Shown: positions 54,604 to 63,916, counted from the stretch's first letter. The stretch: DNA of 64,000 nt from Clostridiaceae bacterium (GCA_910575435.1 CAJTGI010000002.1:248001-312000); one strand, 5' to 3'. Notes: generated by a model from the sequence alone, not told the origin. Numbers and translations are program-made.

Positions 54604-55866
54604 GTAGATGGCCTCCTTGCCTAGCTTCTTGATTTCTTCCTGCAGCGTGCGGGATGAAATGTCCCCGGGATCTTTCTCCCTTGCAGCGTAAATGTCTGTC
54701 AGTATAAGATTTTCTGCTTGAGAGAGAACTTGGGCAAACTCTTTCAGAAGAGCCTTTGTTCGGCTGTATGTATGTGGCTGGAATACGCACCACAGGTGAT
54801 TGTGGGGATATCTTTCGGCCGCATGCAACGTGGCTTGGATTTCCGTGGGATGATGGGCATAGTCGTCAATGACAGTCACGCCCTGGAAAGTCCCTTTTTT
54901 TTCAAAGCGCCGTTCCGTCCCCACAAAGGATTCCAGCCCGTCTTTAATCTTTGCCATGGATATTCCATAATATCGGGAGAGGGCAATGACTGAAAGTGCA
55001 TTGGATACATTGTGCTCCCCTGGGACGCTGAGATGAATAGTATCTCCCGTGGGCTTTCCCTGGTGCACCAATTCAAAAATTCCTCGTCCGCTCTCATCGA
55101 ATCGGATATTGTCGGCGCCGTATTCGGCACTGTTTTCCAGTCCGAACGTGATAACTTGGCAGGAGAGCCCTGCTGTAAAGTAATCCAGATCCGGTATGTC
55201 GGAGTTGATTGCCAGCACGCCGTCCTTGGGGAGGAGCCGGGTGTATTTGCGAAAGGATTGGCGAATGTCGTCCAAATCTTTGAAAAAGTCCAGGTGGTCT
55301 GCGTCAACATTTAATATGATTTCGGCCGTGGGGAAGAAATTCAGAAAACTGTTGGTATATTCGCAGGCTTCCGTGATGAAATTCTCGGATTTGCCAATGC
55401 GGATATTTCCGCCGATGGCATCTAGGATGCCTCCCACAGAAATGGTTGGATCTTTTTCGGCGGTGAGAAAGATGTGGGTGAGCATGGAGGTGGTGGTGGT
55501 TTTTCCATGGGTTCCGGAAATGCCAATGGCATTCTTATAATTCTTCATGACCTGCCCCACCATCACGGCTCGCTCCATCATGGGAATCCCCAGTCTTTTT
55601 GCGGCTGCGTATTCCGGATTATCCGGATGGATTGCCGCAGTATATACTATAAAGTCGATATCTTTTGTAATATTTTCGCTTTTTTGTCCATATACTATAT
55701 CGATTCCCAGTGAGACAAGCCTCTCGGTAATATTGCTCTTTTGGGAATCGGAGCCTTTTATAGTAAAGCCGTTTTCCAGAAGCAATCTGGCAAAGCCGCT
55801 CATGCTAATGCCGCCGATGCCGATAAAGTAAGCGGTGCATGGTTTCTGCAAATTAATCTGATACAT
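54484..55866 (-). CDS. murC: UDP-N-acetylmuramate--L-alanine ligase
   Basis: Adds L-Ala to UDP-MurNAc, the first amino acid step of peptidoglycan precursor synthesis. The 460-residue enzyme has the N-terminal GIGGISMSG nucleotide-sugar fold (17-25), the ATP loop GTHGKTTT (118-125), the ENFITEACEY substrate region, and the C-terminal Mur ligase domain with YAHHPTEI and FQPHTYSRT. Full length. AGGAGG lies upstream. Transcribed toward dnaD on the same strand, but a gap with DnaA boxes separates them. Confidence 0.96.
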   Translation of the reverse strand: MYQINLQKPCTAYFIGIGGISMSGFARLLLENGFTIKGSDSQKSNITERLVSLGIDIVYGQKSENITKDIDFIVYTAAIHPDNPEYAAAKRLGIPMMERAVMVGQVMKNYKNAIGISGTHGKTTTTSMLTHIFLTAEKDPTISVGGILDAIGGNIRIGKSENFITEACEYTNSFLNFFPTAEIILNVDADHLDFFKDLDDIRQSFRKYTRLLPKDGVLAINSDIPDLDYFTAGLSCQVITFGLENSAEYGADNIRFDESGRGIFELVHQGKPTGDTIHLSVPGEHNVSNALSVIALSRYYGISMAKIKDGLESFVGTERRFEKKGTFQGVTVIDDYAHHPTEIQATLHAAERYPHNHLWCVFQPHTYSRTKALLKEFAQVLSQAENLILTDIYAAREKDPGDISSRTLQEEIKKLGKEAIYLSTFEDVEKFLLKNCVDGDLLITMGAGNVVAIGEELISK

Positions 55867-56092
55867 GGCTGTTCCTCCTATACATTGGGTTTCTCTCTGT
55901 TATGTTACCTTATACGGACGGAAAATACAATCCATAAATGGATTTTTCTGAAAGTCAGCGGGAAGTTTCCGGCGGGATGCGATATGCTTTTTTTCTGATT
56001 GGTGAAAATGGAAAGCATATGGACGAAAATGGAGTTTTTTGTGCGAAACGTCCAAAAAAATGAAGAAAAAATTAAAATATTTATGAAAAATA

Positions 56093-56121
56093 TTCACATT
56101 TTTGGTAATTTATGTTATAAT
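56093..56121 (+). promoter_or_regulatory. Promoter of the glgCD operon
   Basis: TTCACA at 56093-56098 and TATAAT at 56116-56121 with 17 bp between, 31 bp before the GTG start. It shows that the long upstream reading from 55999 is not the coding start. Confidence 0.8.
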
Positions 56122-56151
56122 CAGACTATTCCAACAGTTAGGGGTGATTAC

Positions 56152-57423
56152 GTGATTAAGAAAGAAATGATTGCGATGTTATTGGCCGGCGGACAAGGTT
56201 CCCGGCTGGGAGTTCTTACTGCAAATGTTGCAAAGCCAGCGGTGGCTTTTGGTGGGAAATATCGTATTATAGATTTTCCCCTGAGTAATTGCATCAACTC
56301 CGGCATCGACACTGTAGGCGTGCTGACACAGTATCAGCCGCTACAACTGAATACCCATATCGGTATCGGTATTCCTTGGGACTTAGATAGGAATGTGGGA
56401 GGTGTTTCCATTCTTCCACCCTATGAGAAAAGTACAAGTAGCGAATGGTATACAGGTACTGCCAATGCGATTTATCAGAATTTGCGTTACATGGAGTACT
56501 ATAATCCAGACTATGTTCTTATTTTAGGTGGGGATCACATTTATAAGATGGATTACGAGGTGATGCTGGACTTCCACAAGGCAAATAAAGCAGATGTTAC
56601 TCTGGCAACGATTCCGGTGCCGATGGAAGAGGCGAGTCGTTTCGGCGTGGTGATTACCGATGATAAGAAACAGATTCAGGAGTTTGAGGAGAAGCCTGAG
56701 CATCCCAGGAGCAATCTGGCGAGCATGGGCATTTACATCTTCTCGTGGCCTGTGCTCAGGGAGGCGTTGCTGAAATTGAAGGATCAGCCCTCCTGTGATT
56801 TTGGAAAGCATATCATTCCTTATTGCCATGAAAAGGGGGATAGGATTTTTGCCTACGAGTACAATGGATATTGGAAAGATGTAGGAACTTTGGGCTCTTA
56901 TTGGGAGTCCAATATGGAATTAATTGATTTGATTCCGGTATTTAATCTGTATGAGGAATATTGGAAAATTTATACCAAGTCCGAGAGAATACCTCCTCAG
57001 TATATTGCCCCGGAAGCTATTGTGGATAAGGCGATTATTGGCGAGGCGGCAGAGATTTACGGCGAAGTGCACAACTCGGTAATTGGGCCGGGGGTTGTGG
57101 TTGAGCCGGGAGCTGTCATCCGAGATTCAATTATTATGAGCGCCACCACTATTGGTGCCGGCACGGTAGTGGATAAATCAATTATCTCAGAAAATGTCTC
57201 AGTGGGAGCTGGCTGCAAGCTGGGTGTTGGAGAGGAAGTGCCAAATAAGGTGAAGCCAGATGTATATGCCTTTGGGCTGGTGACGATTGGAGAGGAGAGC
57301 GTGATTCCTGACAATGTTGAGATAGGAAAGAACACAGCAATCTCTGGCGAGACAGAGGCATCAGATTATCCGGGCGGAAAACTTGCAGGCGGGGAAACTC
57401 TAATTAAGGTAGGTGACAGATAA
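56152..57423 (+). CDS. glgC: Glucose-1-phosphate adenylyltransferase, catalytic subunit
   Basis: Makes ADP-glucose for glycogen synthesis. The 423-residue protein has the pyrophosphorylase signature [14 protein letters not shown] (14-27 approx.), [11 protein letters not shown], the GTANAIYQN and [10 protein letters not shown] motifs, [25 protein letters not shown], and a C-terminal left-handed beta-helix of hexapeptide repeats. I start at GTG 56152 with AGGGGTG 5 nt upstream; the -10 box lies at 56116-56121. The stop shares a base with the next ATG (TAATG). Confidence 0.95.
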   Translation: MIKKEMIAMLLAGGQGSRLGVLTANVAKPAVAFGGKYRIIDFPLSNCINSGIDTVGVLTQYQPLQLNTHIGIGIPWDLDRNVGGVSILPPYEKSTSSEWYTGTANAIYQNLRYMEYYNPDYVLILGGDHIYKMDYEVMLDFHKANKADVTLATIPVPMEEASRFGVVITDDKKQIQEFEEKPEHPRSNLASMGIYIFSWPVLREALLKLKDQPSCDFGKHIIPYCHEKGDRIFAYEYNGYWKDVGTLGSYWESNMELIDLIPVFNLYEEYWKIYTKSERIPPQYIAPEAIVDKAIIGEAAEIYGEVHNSVIGPGVVVEPGAVIRDSIIMSATTIGAGTVVDKSIISENVSVGAGCKLGVGEEVPNKVKPDVYAFGLVTIGEESVIPDNVEIGKNTAISGETEASDYPGGKLAGGETLIKVGDR

Positions 57424-58544
57424 TGAGAGCGATTGGTATTGTGTTAGCTGGCGGAAACAACAGCAGGATGAGGGAACTTTCTAATAAGAGAGCAACTGCA
57501 GCTATGCCCATTGCAGGAGGCTTTCGGAGCATTGACTTCGTATTGAGTAACATGAGCAATTCGCACATTCAGAAAGTGGCCGTGTTTACTCAGTATAATG
57601 CAAAGTCATTGAATGAGCATTTGAATTCTTCCAAGTGGTGGGATTTCGGTCGTAAGCAGGGAGGGCTTTACATTTTTACGCCGACTACCACGCCGGAGAA
57701 TAGTTACTGGTACCGTGGAACGGCGGATGCCATGGCGCAGAACCTTGGGTTCCTGAAAAGCAGCCATGAGCCATATGTGGTCATCGCATCAGGAGACGGC
57801 GTATATAAGTTAGACTACAACAAAGTTTTGGAGCAGCATATTGCGAAAAAGGCAGATTTTACCGTGGTGACTGCAAACGTGGAAGAAAAGGATGACCCGA
57901 GCCGCTTTGGCGTGATTCGCACGGATAGCGATGGACGCATTATCGAGTTCGAGGAGAAGCCGATTAATGCTAACAGTTATCAGGTGTCCGCTGGGATTTA
58001 TATTGTGAGGAGAAGACTTCTGATTGAGCTGATTGAAAAGTCTCAGGAGGAGGAGCGTCACGATTTTGTAAAAGATATTTTGATACGCTATAAGAATGTA
58101 AAGAAGATTTATGCGTACCCGATGGAGGAGTATTGGAGCAATATCTCTTCTGTGGATTCTTATTTCAGGACAAATATGGAATTTTTGCAGAAAGACATCC
58201 GGGATTATTTCTTCAAGCAGTATCCGGATGTGTACTCCAAGGTGGAGGATTTGCCTCCAGCGAAGTACAATGCCGGTTCCAGCGTGAAGAACAGCTTGGT
58301 ATCCAGCGGCTGTATCGTCAATGGCGAGGTGCAGGATTCCATTTTGTTTAAGAAAGTTTTTGTGGGCAATAATTGTGTCATAAAAAATTCGATCATTTTA
58401 AATGATGTGTACATTGGTGATAATACTTATATTGAGAATTGCATCGTAGAAAGCAGAGATACGATTCGTGCAAATACCAAGTATATCGGTGAGAATAATG
58501 AAATTAAAATCGTGGTGGAAAAAAACGAGAGGTACGCATTATAA
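57423..58544 (+). CDS. glgD: GlgD, regulatory subunit of ADP-glucose pyrophosphorylase
   Basis: A 373-residue GlgC paralogue found in Firmicutes as the partner of GlgC. It begins GIVLAGGNNSRMRELSNKRA, in which the GGxGxR loop is altered (GGNNSR), and has ASGDGVYKLDYN and a shorter beta-helix. GlgD is catalytically weak and modulates the GlgC-GlgD heterotetramer; known from Bacillus and relatives, inferred here. Translationally coupled to glgC. Confidence 0.93.
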   Translation: MRAIGIVLAGGNNSRMRELSNKRATAAMPIAGGFRSIDFVLSNMSNSHIQKVAVFTQYNAKSLNEHLNSSKWWDFGRKQGGLYIFTPTTTPENSYWYRGTADAMAQNLGFLKSSHEPYVVIASGDGVYKLDYNKVLEQHIAKKADFTVVTANVEEKDDPSRFGVIRTDSDGRIIEFEEKPINANSYQVSAGIYIVRRRLLIELIEKSQEEERHDFVKDILIRYKNVKKIYAYPMEEYWSNISSVDSYFRTNMEFLQKDIRDYFFKQYPDVYSKVEDLPPAKYNAGSSVKNSLVSSGCIVNGEVQDSILFKKVFVGNNCVIKNSIILNDVYIGDNTYIENCIVESRDTIRANTKYIGENNEIKIVVEKNERYAL

Positions 58545-58637
58545 GAATGGGCATTGTATATTTTTTGATGAGTTTCTTCCTATTTACTAGGGTGCATTTC
58601 TTTGGAAATGAAATATAGCCAAAGGGGGTTATGAAAA

Positions 58638-58919
58638 GTGCAGGTAACGGATGTAAGAATAAGGAAAATAACAAAGGAAGGAAAGATGAAAGCGGTAGTA
58701 TCTATCACCTTGGATGATGAATTTGTCATTCATGACATCAAAGTGATTGAGGGAGAAAAGGGATTGTTCATTGCAATGCCCAGTCGCCGTACAGGTGATG
58801 GGGAATACCGTGACATTGCTCATCCGCTTAATTCTGAAACACGTGAAAAGGTACAGAGTGTTATATTGCAGAAGTATGAGGAGGTTCTGTCAGAGGATAT
58901 GGCAGATGTGGGAGAGTAA
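58638..58919 (+). CDS. spoVG: Septation regulator SpoVG
   Basis: A 93-residue DNA/RNA-binding regulator with all the family signatures: [11 protein letters not shown] at the start (GTG), [20 protein letters not shown], and [20 protein letters not shown]. SpoVG affects septation, capsule and sporulation genes in Firmicutes. AAGGGGG lies upstream. Own short transcript with a terminator after it. Confidence 0.95.
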   Translation: MQVTDVRIRKITKEGKMKAVVSITLDDEFVIHDIKVIEGEKGLFIAMPSRRTGDGEYRDIAHPLNSETREKVQSVILQKYEEVLSEDMADVGE

Positions 58920-58966
58920 TCTTTCAGGAGAAGAAAAAAGTGTTTTTATATGAAAAGTGAGGGAGT

Positions 58967-58998
58967 TGTCCTGCGGCAGAAGGCCGCAGGACTTTTTA
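58967..58998 (+). terminator. Intrinsic terminator of spoVG
   Basis: GTCCTGCGGC pairs with GCCGCAGGAC around AGAAG, followed by TTTTT. Confidence 0.9.
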
Positions 58999-59002
58999 TA
59001 TG

Positions 59003-59214
59003 ACCTGAAAAGTTACTATTCATGGTCATTTCTAGAAATAGAACAGAATCGTTGTGCTTGCACATAAGATTCTGGCTATTTTCTAGAAACTGACTGTGGA
59101 AGCTGTTCATCCCTTCATAAAATAGACAAAACCGCGTTAGCGGTGGCCGATGCCGTTAGGCAGCGGGTCTATTGCATGAGGGGATGAGCGGCTGTGAATA
59201 GTAACACCTGAAAA
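59003..59214 (+). mobile_element. MITE-like element, family A copy 4, with 9-bp target duplication
   Basis: The element (59012-59205) begins GTTACTATTCATGG and ends GCTGTGAATAGTAAC. Perfect direct repeats ACCTGAAAA flank it at 59003-59011 and 59206-59214. The first part is a hairpin containing the same AGAATCGTTGTGCTTGCACA core as copy 1; the second part has GCTGTTCATCCCTTCATA, GCGTTAGCGGTGGCCGATGC, GGCAGCGGGTCTATTGCATG and GGGATGAGCGGCTGTG, as in copy 3 but without the GTGCTAGACATCC hairpin. It lies between spoVG and the S10 operon promoter. Confidence 0.88.
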
Positions 59215-59236
59215 TTGATTGGCGTAAAAAAAGTGC

Positions 59237-59265
59237 TTGCAAATTATTCCAAAGTATAGTAGAAT
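59237..59265 (+). promoter_or_regulatory. Promoter of the S10 ribosomal operon
   Basis: TTGCAA at 59237-59242 and TAGAAT at 59260-59265 with 17 bp between. It lies 23 bp after the target duplication of the mobile element. Confidence 0.75.
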
Positions 59266-59271
59266 AGTTCA

Positions 59272-59609
59272 TGCTGTGACATTGATAGCTTTGAAGCGCG
59301 AGGTTGCTGCAGTATTTGCAGGTTTTCCGTGGAGCGAATGTCAAGTTAGGAAACTGGCGACAAGTCACTGTACAATTTTATGATTCTGCGTTGGCAGAGG
59401 GGAAGGTTCTGCGATTTGTGGATAGCCTTTGGCGATATTTGAGAGTGTCGGCGAGGTTGTTCATTGATGTAAACCAATGTAGGACACGCCCGGTTAAGTG
59501 TACAGTCACCACTTGTTCCGCTGTGATGAGCAGGCATGGGAATACCCAGATCAGTAATGCCTGCAGCAGGCTAAAGCCTGTAACAAGCGAAAAGGAGGCG
59601 GCTTTTTTT
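59272..59609 (+). other. Long leader of the S10 operon
   Basis: About 340 nt of untranslated leader. Near the end, GCCTGCAGCAGGC (59559-59571) is a hairpin and AAAGCC (59573-59578) can pair with GGCTTT (59600-59605), enclosing the AAGGAGG ribosome site in the loop; the ATG follows a seven-T run directly. This could serve translational or attenuation control. An open frame across it (from 59304) is in frame with rpsJ but lacks a site. Confidence 0.5.
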
Positions 59610-59927
59610 ATGGCAACAAATGTAATGAGAATTACTCTCAAGGCGTATGACCACAATCAGATCGATCATGCGGCAGGAAAGATTATTGACACGGTAAAGA
59701 AGACGGGGGCGAAAGTTAGCGGTCCTGTACCTCTTCCGACCAAGAAGGAAGTTGTTACGATTCTTCGTGCTGTTCACAAGTACAAAGATTCCAGAGAGCA
59801 GTTTGAGCAGAGGACGCATAAGAGATTGATTGATGTGATTGCTCCTACGCAGAAGACCATTGAGGCGTTGACGAAAATGGAAATGCCATCTGGTGTTGCT
59901 GTTGTGTTGAAGATGAAGGAAAAATAA
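59610..59927 (+). CDS. rpsJ: 30S ribosomal protein S10
   Basis: A 105-residue ribosomal protein, also NusE in antitermination. [20 protein letters not shown] opens it and [20 protein letters not shown] is the conserved C-terminal block. ATG 59610 is chosen by homology; GGAGG lies 11 nt upstream, somewhat far. First gene of the S10 operon. Confidence 0.96.
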   Translation: MATNVMRITLKAYDHNQIDHAAGKIIDTVKKTGAKVSGPVPLPTKKEVVTILRAVHKYKDSREQFEQRTHKRLIDVIAPTQKTIEALTKMEMPSGVAVVLKMKEK

Positions 59928-60142
59928 GATGGTTAATCCTTAGGGTTTATATAAAAGCTATCTCAGGATAGTTCGAGTTTTTGGTTTACGGACTTGCACA
60001 TTATAGACCATCTAGGATGAATATAGTCTCGGGCGGAGCCCGAGCCATTGCAAAAACGCAAGGGCAGCGTTTTTGAGAATGATATGGCGAGAGCGAAGAC
60101 GGAGAATATATTCCGCTGTAGATTAACAGGAGGTGCATTAGT
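59928..60142 (+). other. rpsJ-rplC spacer with hairpins
   Basis: A 215-bp spacer, unusually long for this operon. CTCGGGC-GGA-GCCCGAG (60028-60044) and CAAAAACGC...GCGTTTTTG (60051-60075) are perfect stems. AACAGGAGGTG precedes rplC. No gene seen. Confidence 0.65.
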
Positions 60143-60826
60143 ATGAAGAAGGCTATTTTGGCTACGAAGATTGGCATGACGCAAATCTTCAATGAGAACG
60201 GAGTTCTGACTCCGGTGACGGTTCTCCAGGCTGGTCCTTGCTATGTGACGCAGGTGAAGACACAGGAGAATGACGGTTACAGTGCGGTGCAGGTAGGCTT
60301 TGTTGATAAGAAAGACAAGATTATCACCAGAGATGCCGCCGGCAAGAAGGAAGTAAAGAGAGCGCATGGCGTGAACAAGCCCATGCAGGGACATTTTGCA
60401 AAAGCAGGTGTTTCCGGAAAGAGATATCTGAAAGAATTTAAGTTTGAGAATGCGGAAGAGTATACTCTCGGCCAGGAAATCAAGGCAGACATTTTTGAGG
60501 CTGGTGACAAGATTGATGTCAGCGGCACGTCAAAGGGTAAAGGTTTCCAGGGCGCTATCAAGAGGCACGGCCTTCACAGAGGACCTATGGGGCATGGTTC
60601 TAAGTTTCACAGGCATGCAGGTTCCAACGGTGCTTGTTCTGATCCCAGCCGTGTATTCAAGGGAAAGAAAATGCCGGGACACATGGGTGCCGTGAAGGTA
60701 ACGGTCCAGAATCTTGAGATTGTCAGGGTGGATGCGGATGAGAACCTGATTCTCGTGAAGGGCGCAGTTCCGGGACCTAAGAAATCTTGCGTATTATTGA
60801 GGGAATCTGTTAAGGTTGCGAAATAA
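60143..60826 (+). CDS. rplC: 50S ribosomal protein L3
   Basis: A 227-residue protein that binds 23S rRNA early in assembly and reaches the peptidyl-transferase centre. The signature [20 protein letters not shown] and the [20 protein letters not shown] block are intact. It is somewhat longer than the usual 205-210 residues, mainly in the loop around residues 60-115. Confidence 0.96.
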   Translation: MKKAILATKIGMTQIFNENGVLTPVTVLQAGPCYVTQVKTQENDGYSAVQVGFVDKKDKIITRDAAGKKEVKRAHGVNKPMQGHFAKAGVSGKRYLKEFKFENAEEYTLGQEIKADIFEAGDKIDVSGTSKGKGFQGAIKRHGLHRGPMGHGSKFHRHAGSNGACSDPSRVFKGKKMPGHMGAVKVTVQNLEIVRVDADENLILVKGAVPGPKKSCVLLRESVKVAK

Positions 60827-60852
60827 TTCTTTTGGAAAGGAGGAACACACAG

Positions 60853-61476
60853 ATGGCTAACGTATCTGTTTATAATATGGAAGGCAGCGAAGTTGGAAAG
60901 ATGGATTTAAATGACAACGTGTTTGCTGCCAAGGTAAATGAGCATTTAATGCATATGGCTGTTGTACTGCAGCTTGCGAATAAGCGCCAGGGCACGCAGA
61001 AAGCCAAGACTCGCTCAGAAGTGCGTGGCGGTGGCAGGAAGCCTTGGAGACAGAAGGGAACAGGTCATGCGAGACAGGGTTCTACCAGGGCGCCTCAGTG
61101 GACTGGCGGCGGCGTGGTATTTGCTCCCACTCCCAGGGACTATTCCTTTAAGATGAATAAGAAGGAGAAGGCAGGGGCAATGAAGTCTGCCCTCACTTCC
61201 AGAGTGAATGAGGAGAAATTCCTGGTGCTGGATACTCTGAAGTTTGATGAGATTAAGACAAAGAAGATGGTATCCGTGCTGGATGCGCTGAAGGTAAAAA
61301 AGGCACTGGTCATTCTTGACGGAGAGGACAATGCGAATGTAGCCCTCTCGGCAAGGAATATTCCTGGTGTTCGCGTGGTAGCTGCAAATGCGATCTGCGT
61401 ATACGATATTTTGAAATATGAGACGGTTGTCACCACGAAGAATGCTGTCTCTAAGATTGAGGAGGTGTACGCATAA
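60853..61476 (+). CDS. rplD: 50S ribosomal protein L4
   Basis: A 207-residue ribosomal protein lining the exit tunnel. The extended loop [20 protein letters not shown] is present, followed by [23 protein letters not shown] 60853 has GGAGG upstream and matches family starts; an in-frame ATG at 60832 does not. Its TAA overlaps the rplW ATG by one base. Confidence 0.96.
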   Translation: MANVSVYNMEGSEVGKMDLNDNVFAAKVNEHLMHMAVVLQLANKRQGTQKAKTRSEVRGGGRKPWRQKGTGHARQGSTRAPQWTGGGVVFAPTPRDYSFKMNKKEKAGAMKSALTSRVNEEKFLVLDTLKFDEIKTKKMVSVLDALKVKKALVILDGEDNANVALSARNIPGVRVVAANAICVYDILKYETVVTTKNAVSKIEEVYA

Positions 61477-61775
61477 TGGCAGATTTGAAGTATTATGATA
61501 TTATCCAGAAGCCGGTTATCACGGAGAAATCCATGGCGGCAATGGAGGAGAAGAAGTACACGTTTCTGGTGCATCCCGATGCCACCAAGACTCAGGTGAA
61601 AGAAGCGGTGGAAAGGCTTTTCGAGGGCACGAAGGTTGCCAGGGTTAACACGATGAACCTGGCAGGAAAGACTCGTCGCCGTGGCAGAACTTCTGGAAAG
61701 ACTGCTGCGAAGAAGAAGGCAATCGTGCAGCTGACTGAGGACAGCAAAGAAATCGAGATTTTTGAAGGCTTGTAG
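61476..61775 (+). CDS. rplW: 50S ribosomal protein L23
   Basis: A 99-residue protein at the tunnel exit that docks SRP and trigger factor. [20 protein letters not shown] opens it and [20 protein letters not shown] is the conserved loop. It is coupled to rplD. Its last codons (EIEIFEGL and stop) are copied in the 70-bp tandem repeat that follows. Confidence 0.95.
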   Translation: MADLKYYDIIQKPVITEKSMAAMEEKKYTFLVHPDATKTQVKEAVERLFEGTKVARVNTMNLAGKTRRRGRTSGKTAAKKKAIVQLTEDSKEIEIFEGL

Positions 61776-61985
61776 AAAAAGGCTTAAGGATGGAATGAAT
61801 CGGCTGACGATTTCTTCAGAAATCGAGATTTTTGAAGGCTTGTAGAAATAGGCTTTAGGATGGAATGGATCGGCTGACGATTTCTTCAGAAATCGAGTTC
61901 TTTGGAGGCTTGTAGAAATAGGCTTTAGGATGGAATGAATCGGCTGACGATTTCTTCAGAAATTGAGATTTTTGAGGGATTATAA
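61748..61985 (+). repeat. 70-bp tandem repeat, about 3.4 copies, seeded from the rplW 3' end
   Basis: The unit begins AGAAATCGAGATTTTTGAAG, continues GCTTGTAGAAATAGGCTTTA, GGATGGAATGAATCGGCTGA and CGATTTCTTC. Starts recur every 70 bp (about 61749, 61819, 61889, 61959) with a few substitutions. The first copy contains the last rplW codons and its stop. Each unit can fold with GAAATCG pairing to CGATTTC. It fills the spacer to rplB. Confidence 0.93.
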
Positions 61986-62057
61986 AAATCAAATCGCGTG
62001 GAAAACCTATCGCGCGGATCATTTTATATGAAATGAGTATTGAAAGGAGAACATGTC

Positions 62058-62903
62058 ATGGGAATTAAAACATTTAACCCATATACACCTTCCAGAAGAC
62101 AGATGTCGGTGCTTGACAAGGCTGAGATTACTGCTGACAAGCCGGAGAAGTCCCTGACAGTGTCATTGAAGAAGAATGCCGGGCGCAATGCGCAGGGCAA
62201 GATTACCGTGCGCCATCGGGGCGGCGGTGCCAGAAGAAAATATAGAATTATTGATTTCAAGAGGAACAAAGATGGCGTGCCGGCAACAGTGAAGACCATT
62301 GAGTATGATCCGAACAGGACGGCAAACATTGCCTTGGTGGCATATGCAGATGGACAGAAGGCTTATATCCTTGCTCCAGCAGGTCTGAAAGTTGGCCAGA
62401 AGATCATGAATGGCCCTTCGGCTGAGATTGCAGTGGGAAACTGCCTTCCTCTGGATAATATTCCGGTAGGTACGCAGGTTCACAATATTGAGATGCATCC
62501 TGGCAAGGGCGGTCAGTTGGTACGCTCTGCAGGAAATGGCGCACAGCTTATGGCAAAGGAAGGAAAGTATGCGACGCTTCGTCTTCCTTCTGGCGAGATG
62601 AGAATGGTGCCTATCGTGTGCCGTGCTACTGTTGGCGTGGTAGGAAACGGAGAGCATGCCTTGGTAAACATCGGCAAGGCTGGACGCAAGCGTCACATGG
62701 GAATCCGTCCTACGGTTCGCGGCTCTGTTATGAACCCCAATGACCATCCCCACGGTGGTGGTGAAGGCAAGGCAGGTATCGGTCGTCCGGGTCCATGTAC
62801 TCCTTGGGGTAAGCCTGCTCTTGGTTTGAAGACACGTAAGAAAAATAAGCAGTCTAATAAGATGATTATCAGAAGAAGAGATGGAAAGGCCCTTGCAAAA
62901 TAG
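62058..62903 (+). CDS. rplB: 50S ribosomal protein L2
   Basis: A 281-residue protein needed for subunit joining and peptidyl transfer. [20 protein letters not shown] opens it, [20 protein letters not shown] is the first RNA-binding block, and [20 protein letters not shown] carries the key His. ATG 62058 has AAAGGAGA upstream. Confidence 0.97.
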   Translation: MGIKTFNPYTPSRRQMSVLDKAEITADKPEKSLTVSLKKNAGRNAQGKITVRHRGGGARRKYRIIDFKRNKDGVPATVKTIEYDPNRTANIALVAYADGQKAYILAPAGLKVGQKIMNGPSAEIAVGNCLPLDNIPVGTQVHNIEMHPGKGGQLVRSAGNGAQLMAKEGKYATLRLPSGEMRMVPIVCRATVGVVGNGEHALVNIGKAGRKRHMGIRPTVRGSVMNPNDHPHGGGEGKAGIGRPGPCTPWGKPALGLKTRKKNKQSNKMIIRRRDGKALAK

Positions 62904-62996
62904 CAGGTCTTGCGGCTTAATAAAAATAAGCCGCACATCTTTTCCGGTATAGAGAGTTTGGAGTAGCCGGCTTATTCCGGCAGAATGGAGGATACA

Positions 62997-63275
62997 ATGG
63001 CACGTTCAGTAAAGAAAGGGCCTTTCGCCGATAAAAGCCTTCTGAAGAAGGTGGATGCCGCTGTGGCATCTGGCGATAGTCAGGTAATTAAAACATGGTC
63101 ACGTCGTTCCACTATTTTCCCATCCTTCGTTGGATTGACATTTGCAGTGCATGACGGCAGGAAGCATGTGCCTGTATATGTGACAGAGGATATGGTAGGA
63201 CACAAGTTAGGTGAGTTCGTATCAACGAGAACTTACAGAGGTCATGGAAAAGACGAGAAAAAGGGTAAAAGATAA
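62997..63275 (+). CDS. rpsS: 30S ribosomal protein S19
   Basis: A 92-residue protein of the 30S head. [20 protein letters not shown] and [20 protein letters not shown], then [16 protein letters not shown], are the family blocks. ATG 62997 has GGAGG 5 nt upstream. A run of four hairpins starts right at its stop codon. Confidence 0.96.
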   Translation: MARSVKKGPFADKSLLKKVDAAVASGDSQVIKTWSRRSTIFPSFVGLTFAVHDGRKHVPVYVTEDMVGHKLGEFVSTRTYRGHGKDEKKGKR

Positions 63276-63441
63276 AACGAAAAGAATTTTCACGCCGATT
63301 CAAAACATCGGCTGGAAAATTCTACGATTTCGTTTACAAGAATCGCGGAGCGATTCTTGCTATCGTAGTTATGCGTTATGCAAGGAAAACTACGTTTTCA
63401 CCTTACTGCTATCATTGGAAGAACGCTGGATGCGTTCTTCC
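63275..63441 (+). repeat. Four consecutive hairpins between rpsS and rplV
   Basis: In order: AAACGAAA...TTTCGTTT enclosing GAATTTTC..GCCGAT/ATCGGC..GAAAATTC (63275-63335); CAAGAATCGC-GGA-GCGATTCTTG (63337-63359); CGTAGTT...AACTACG (63364-63394); GGAAGAACGC-TGGAT-GCGTTCTTCC (63417-63441). The last shares GAAGAACG/CGTTCTTC with the element ends at 48616. The 248-bp spacer has no credible gene. Confidence 0.85.
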
Positions 63442-63523
63442 CTGAGAGTTACCCAGACAATAGGATACGCACGGCTGTGTGGTATCAGGCAATATTTGAT
63501 TGATTTGAAAGGAGGCTTCATTC

Positions 63524-63916
63524 ATGGCAAAGGGGCATAGATCTCAGATTAAGAGAGAGAGAAATGAGAACCAGAGAGACACCAGACCTTCAGCAAAGTT
63601 ATCTTATGCGAGAGTTTCCGTACAGAAGGCTTGTTATGTGTTGGATGCCATCAGAGGCAAGGACGTGGAAACTGCAATCGGTATTTTATCATATAATCCC
63701 AGATATGCGTCCAGCATTATTTTAAAGTTATTACAGTCTGCGATTGCAAATGCAGAGAACAACAATGGTATGAACCCTGAGGATTTGTACATTGAAGAGT
63801 GTTTTGCAAACAAGGGACCCACAATGAAGAGAATCAGACCGAGAGCGCAGGGTAGGGCATACCGTATCGAAAAGAGAATGAGTCATATCACGATCATTCT
63901 GAACGAGCGTCAGTAA
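63524..63916 (+). CDS. rplV: 50S ribosomal protein L22
   Basis: A 130-residue tunnel protein. It has an N-terminal extension of about 20 basic residues (HRSQIKRERNENQRDTRPSA) before the conserved KLSYARVSVQKACYVLDAIR; the beta-hairpin loop RIRPRAQGRAYRIEKRMSHI is intact. AAAGGAGG lies upstream. Confidence 0.95.
   Translation: MAKGHRSQIKRERNENQRDTRPSAKLSYARVSVQKACYVLDAIRGKDVETAIGILSYNPRYASSIILKLLQSAIANAENNNGMNPEDLYIEECFANKGPTMKRIRPRAQGRAYRIEKRMSHITIILNERQ

Noticed and set aside
55999-56151. N-terminal extension of GlgC
   Set aside because: It overlaps the promoter -10 and -35 boxes and matches no GlgC homologue; GTG 56152 has the ribosome site.
59304-59609. N-terminal extension of S10
   Set aside because: S10 starts at 59610 by homology; the upstream part is the untranslated leader.
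61748-61985. CRISPR-like array
   Set aside because: The 70-bp units are contiguous without unique spacers and derive from the rplW end; no cas genes.
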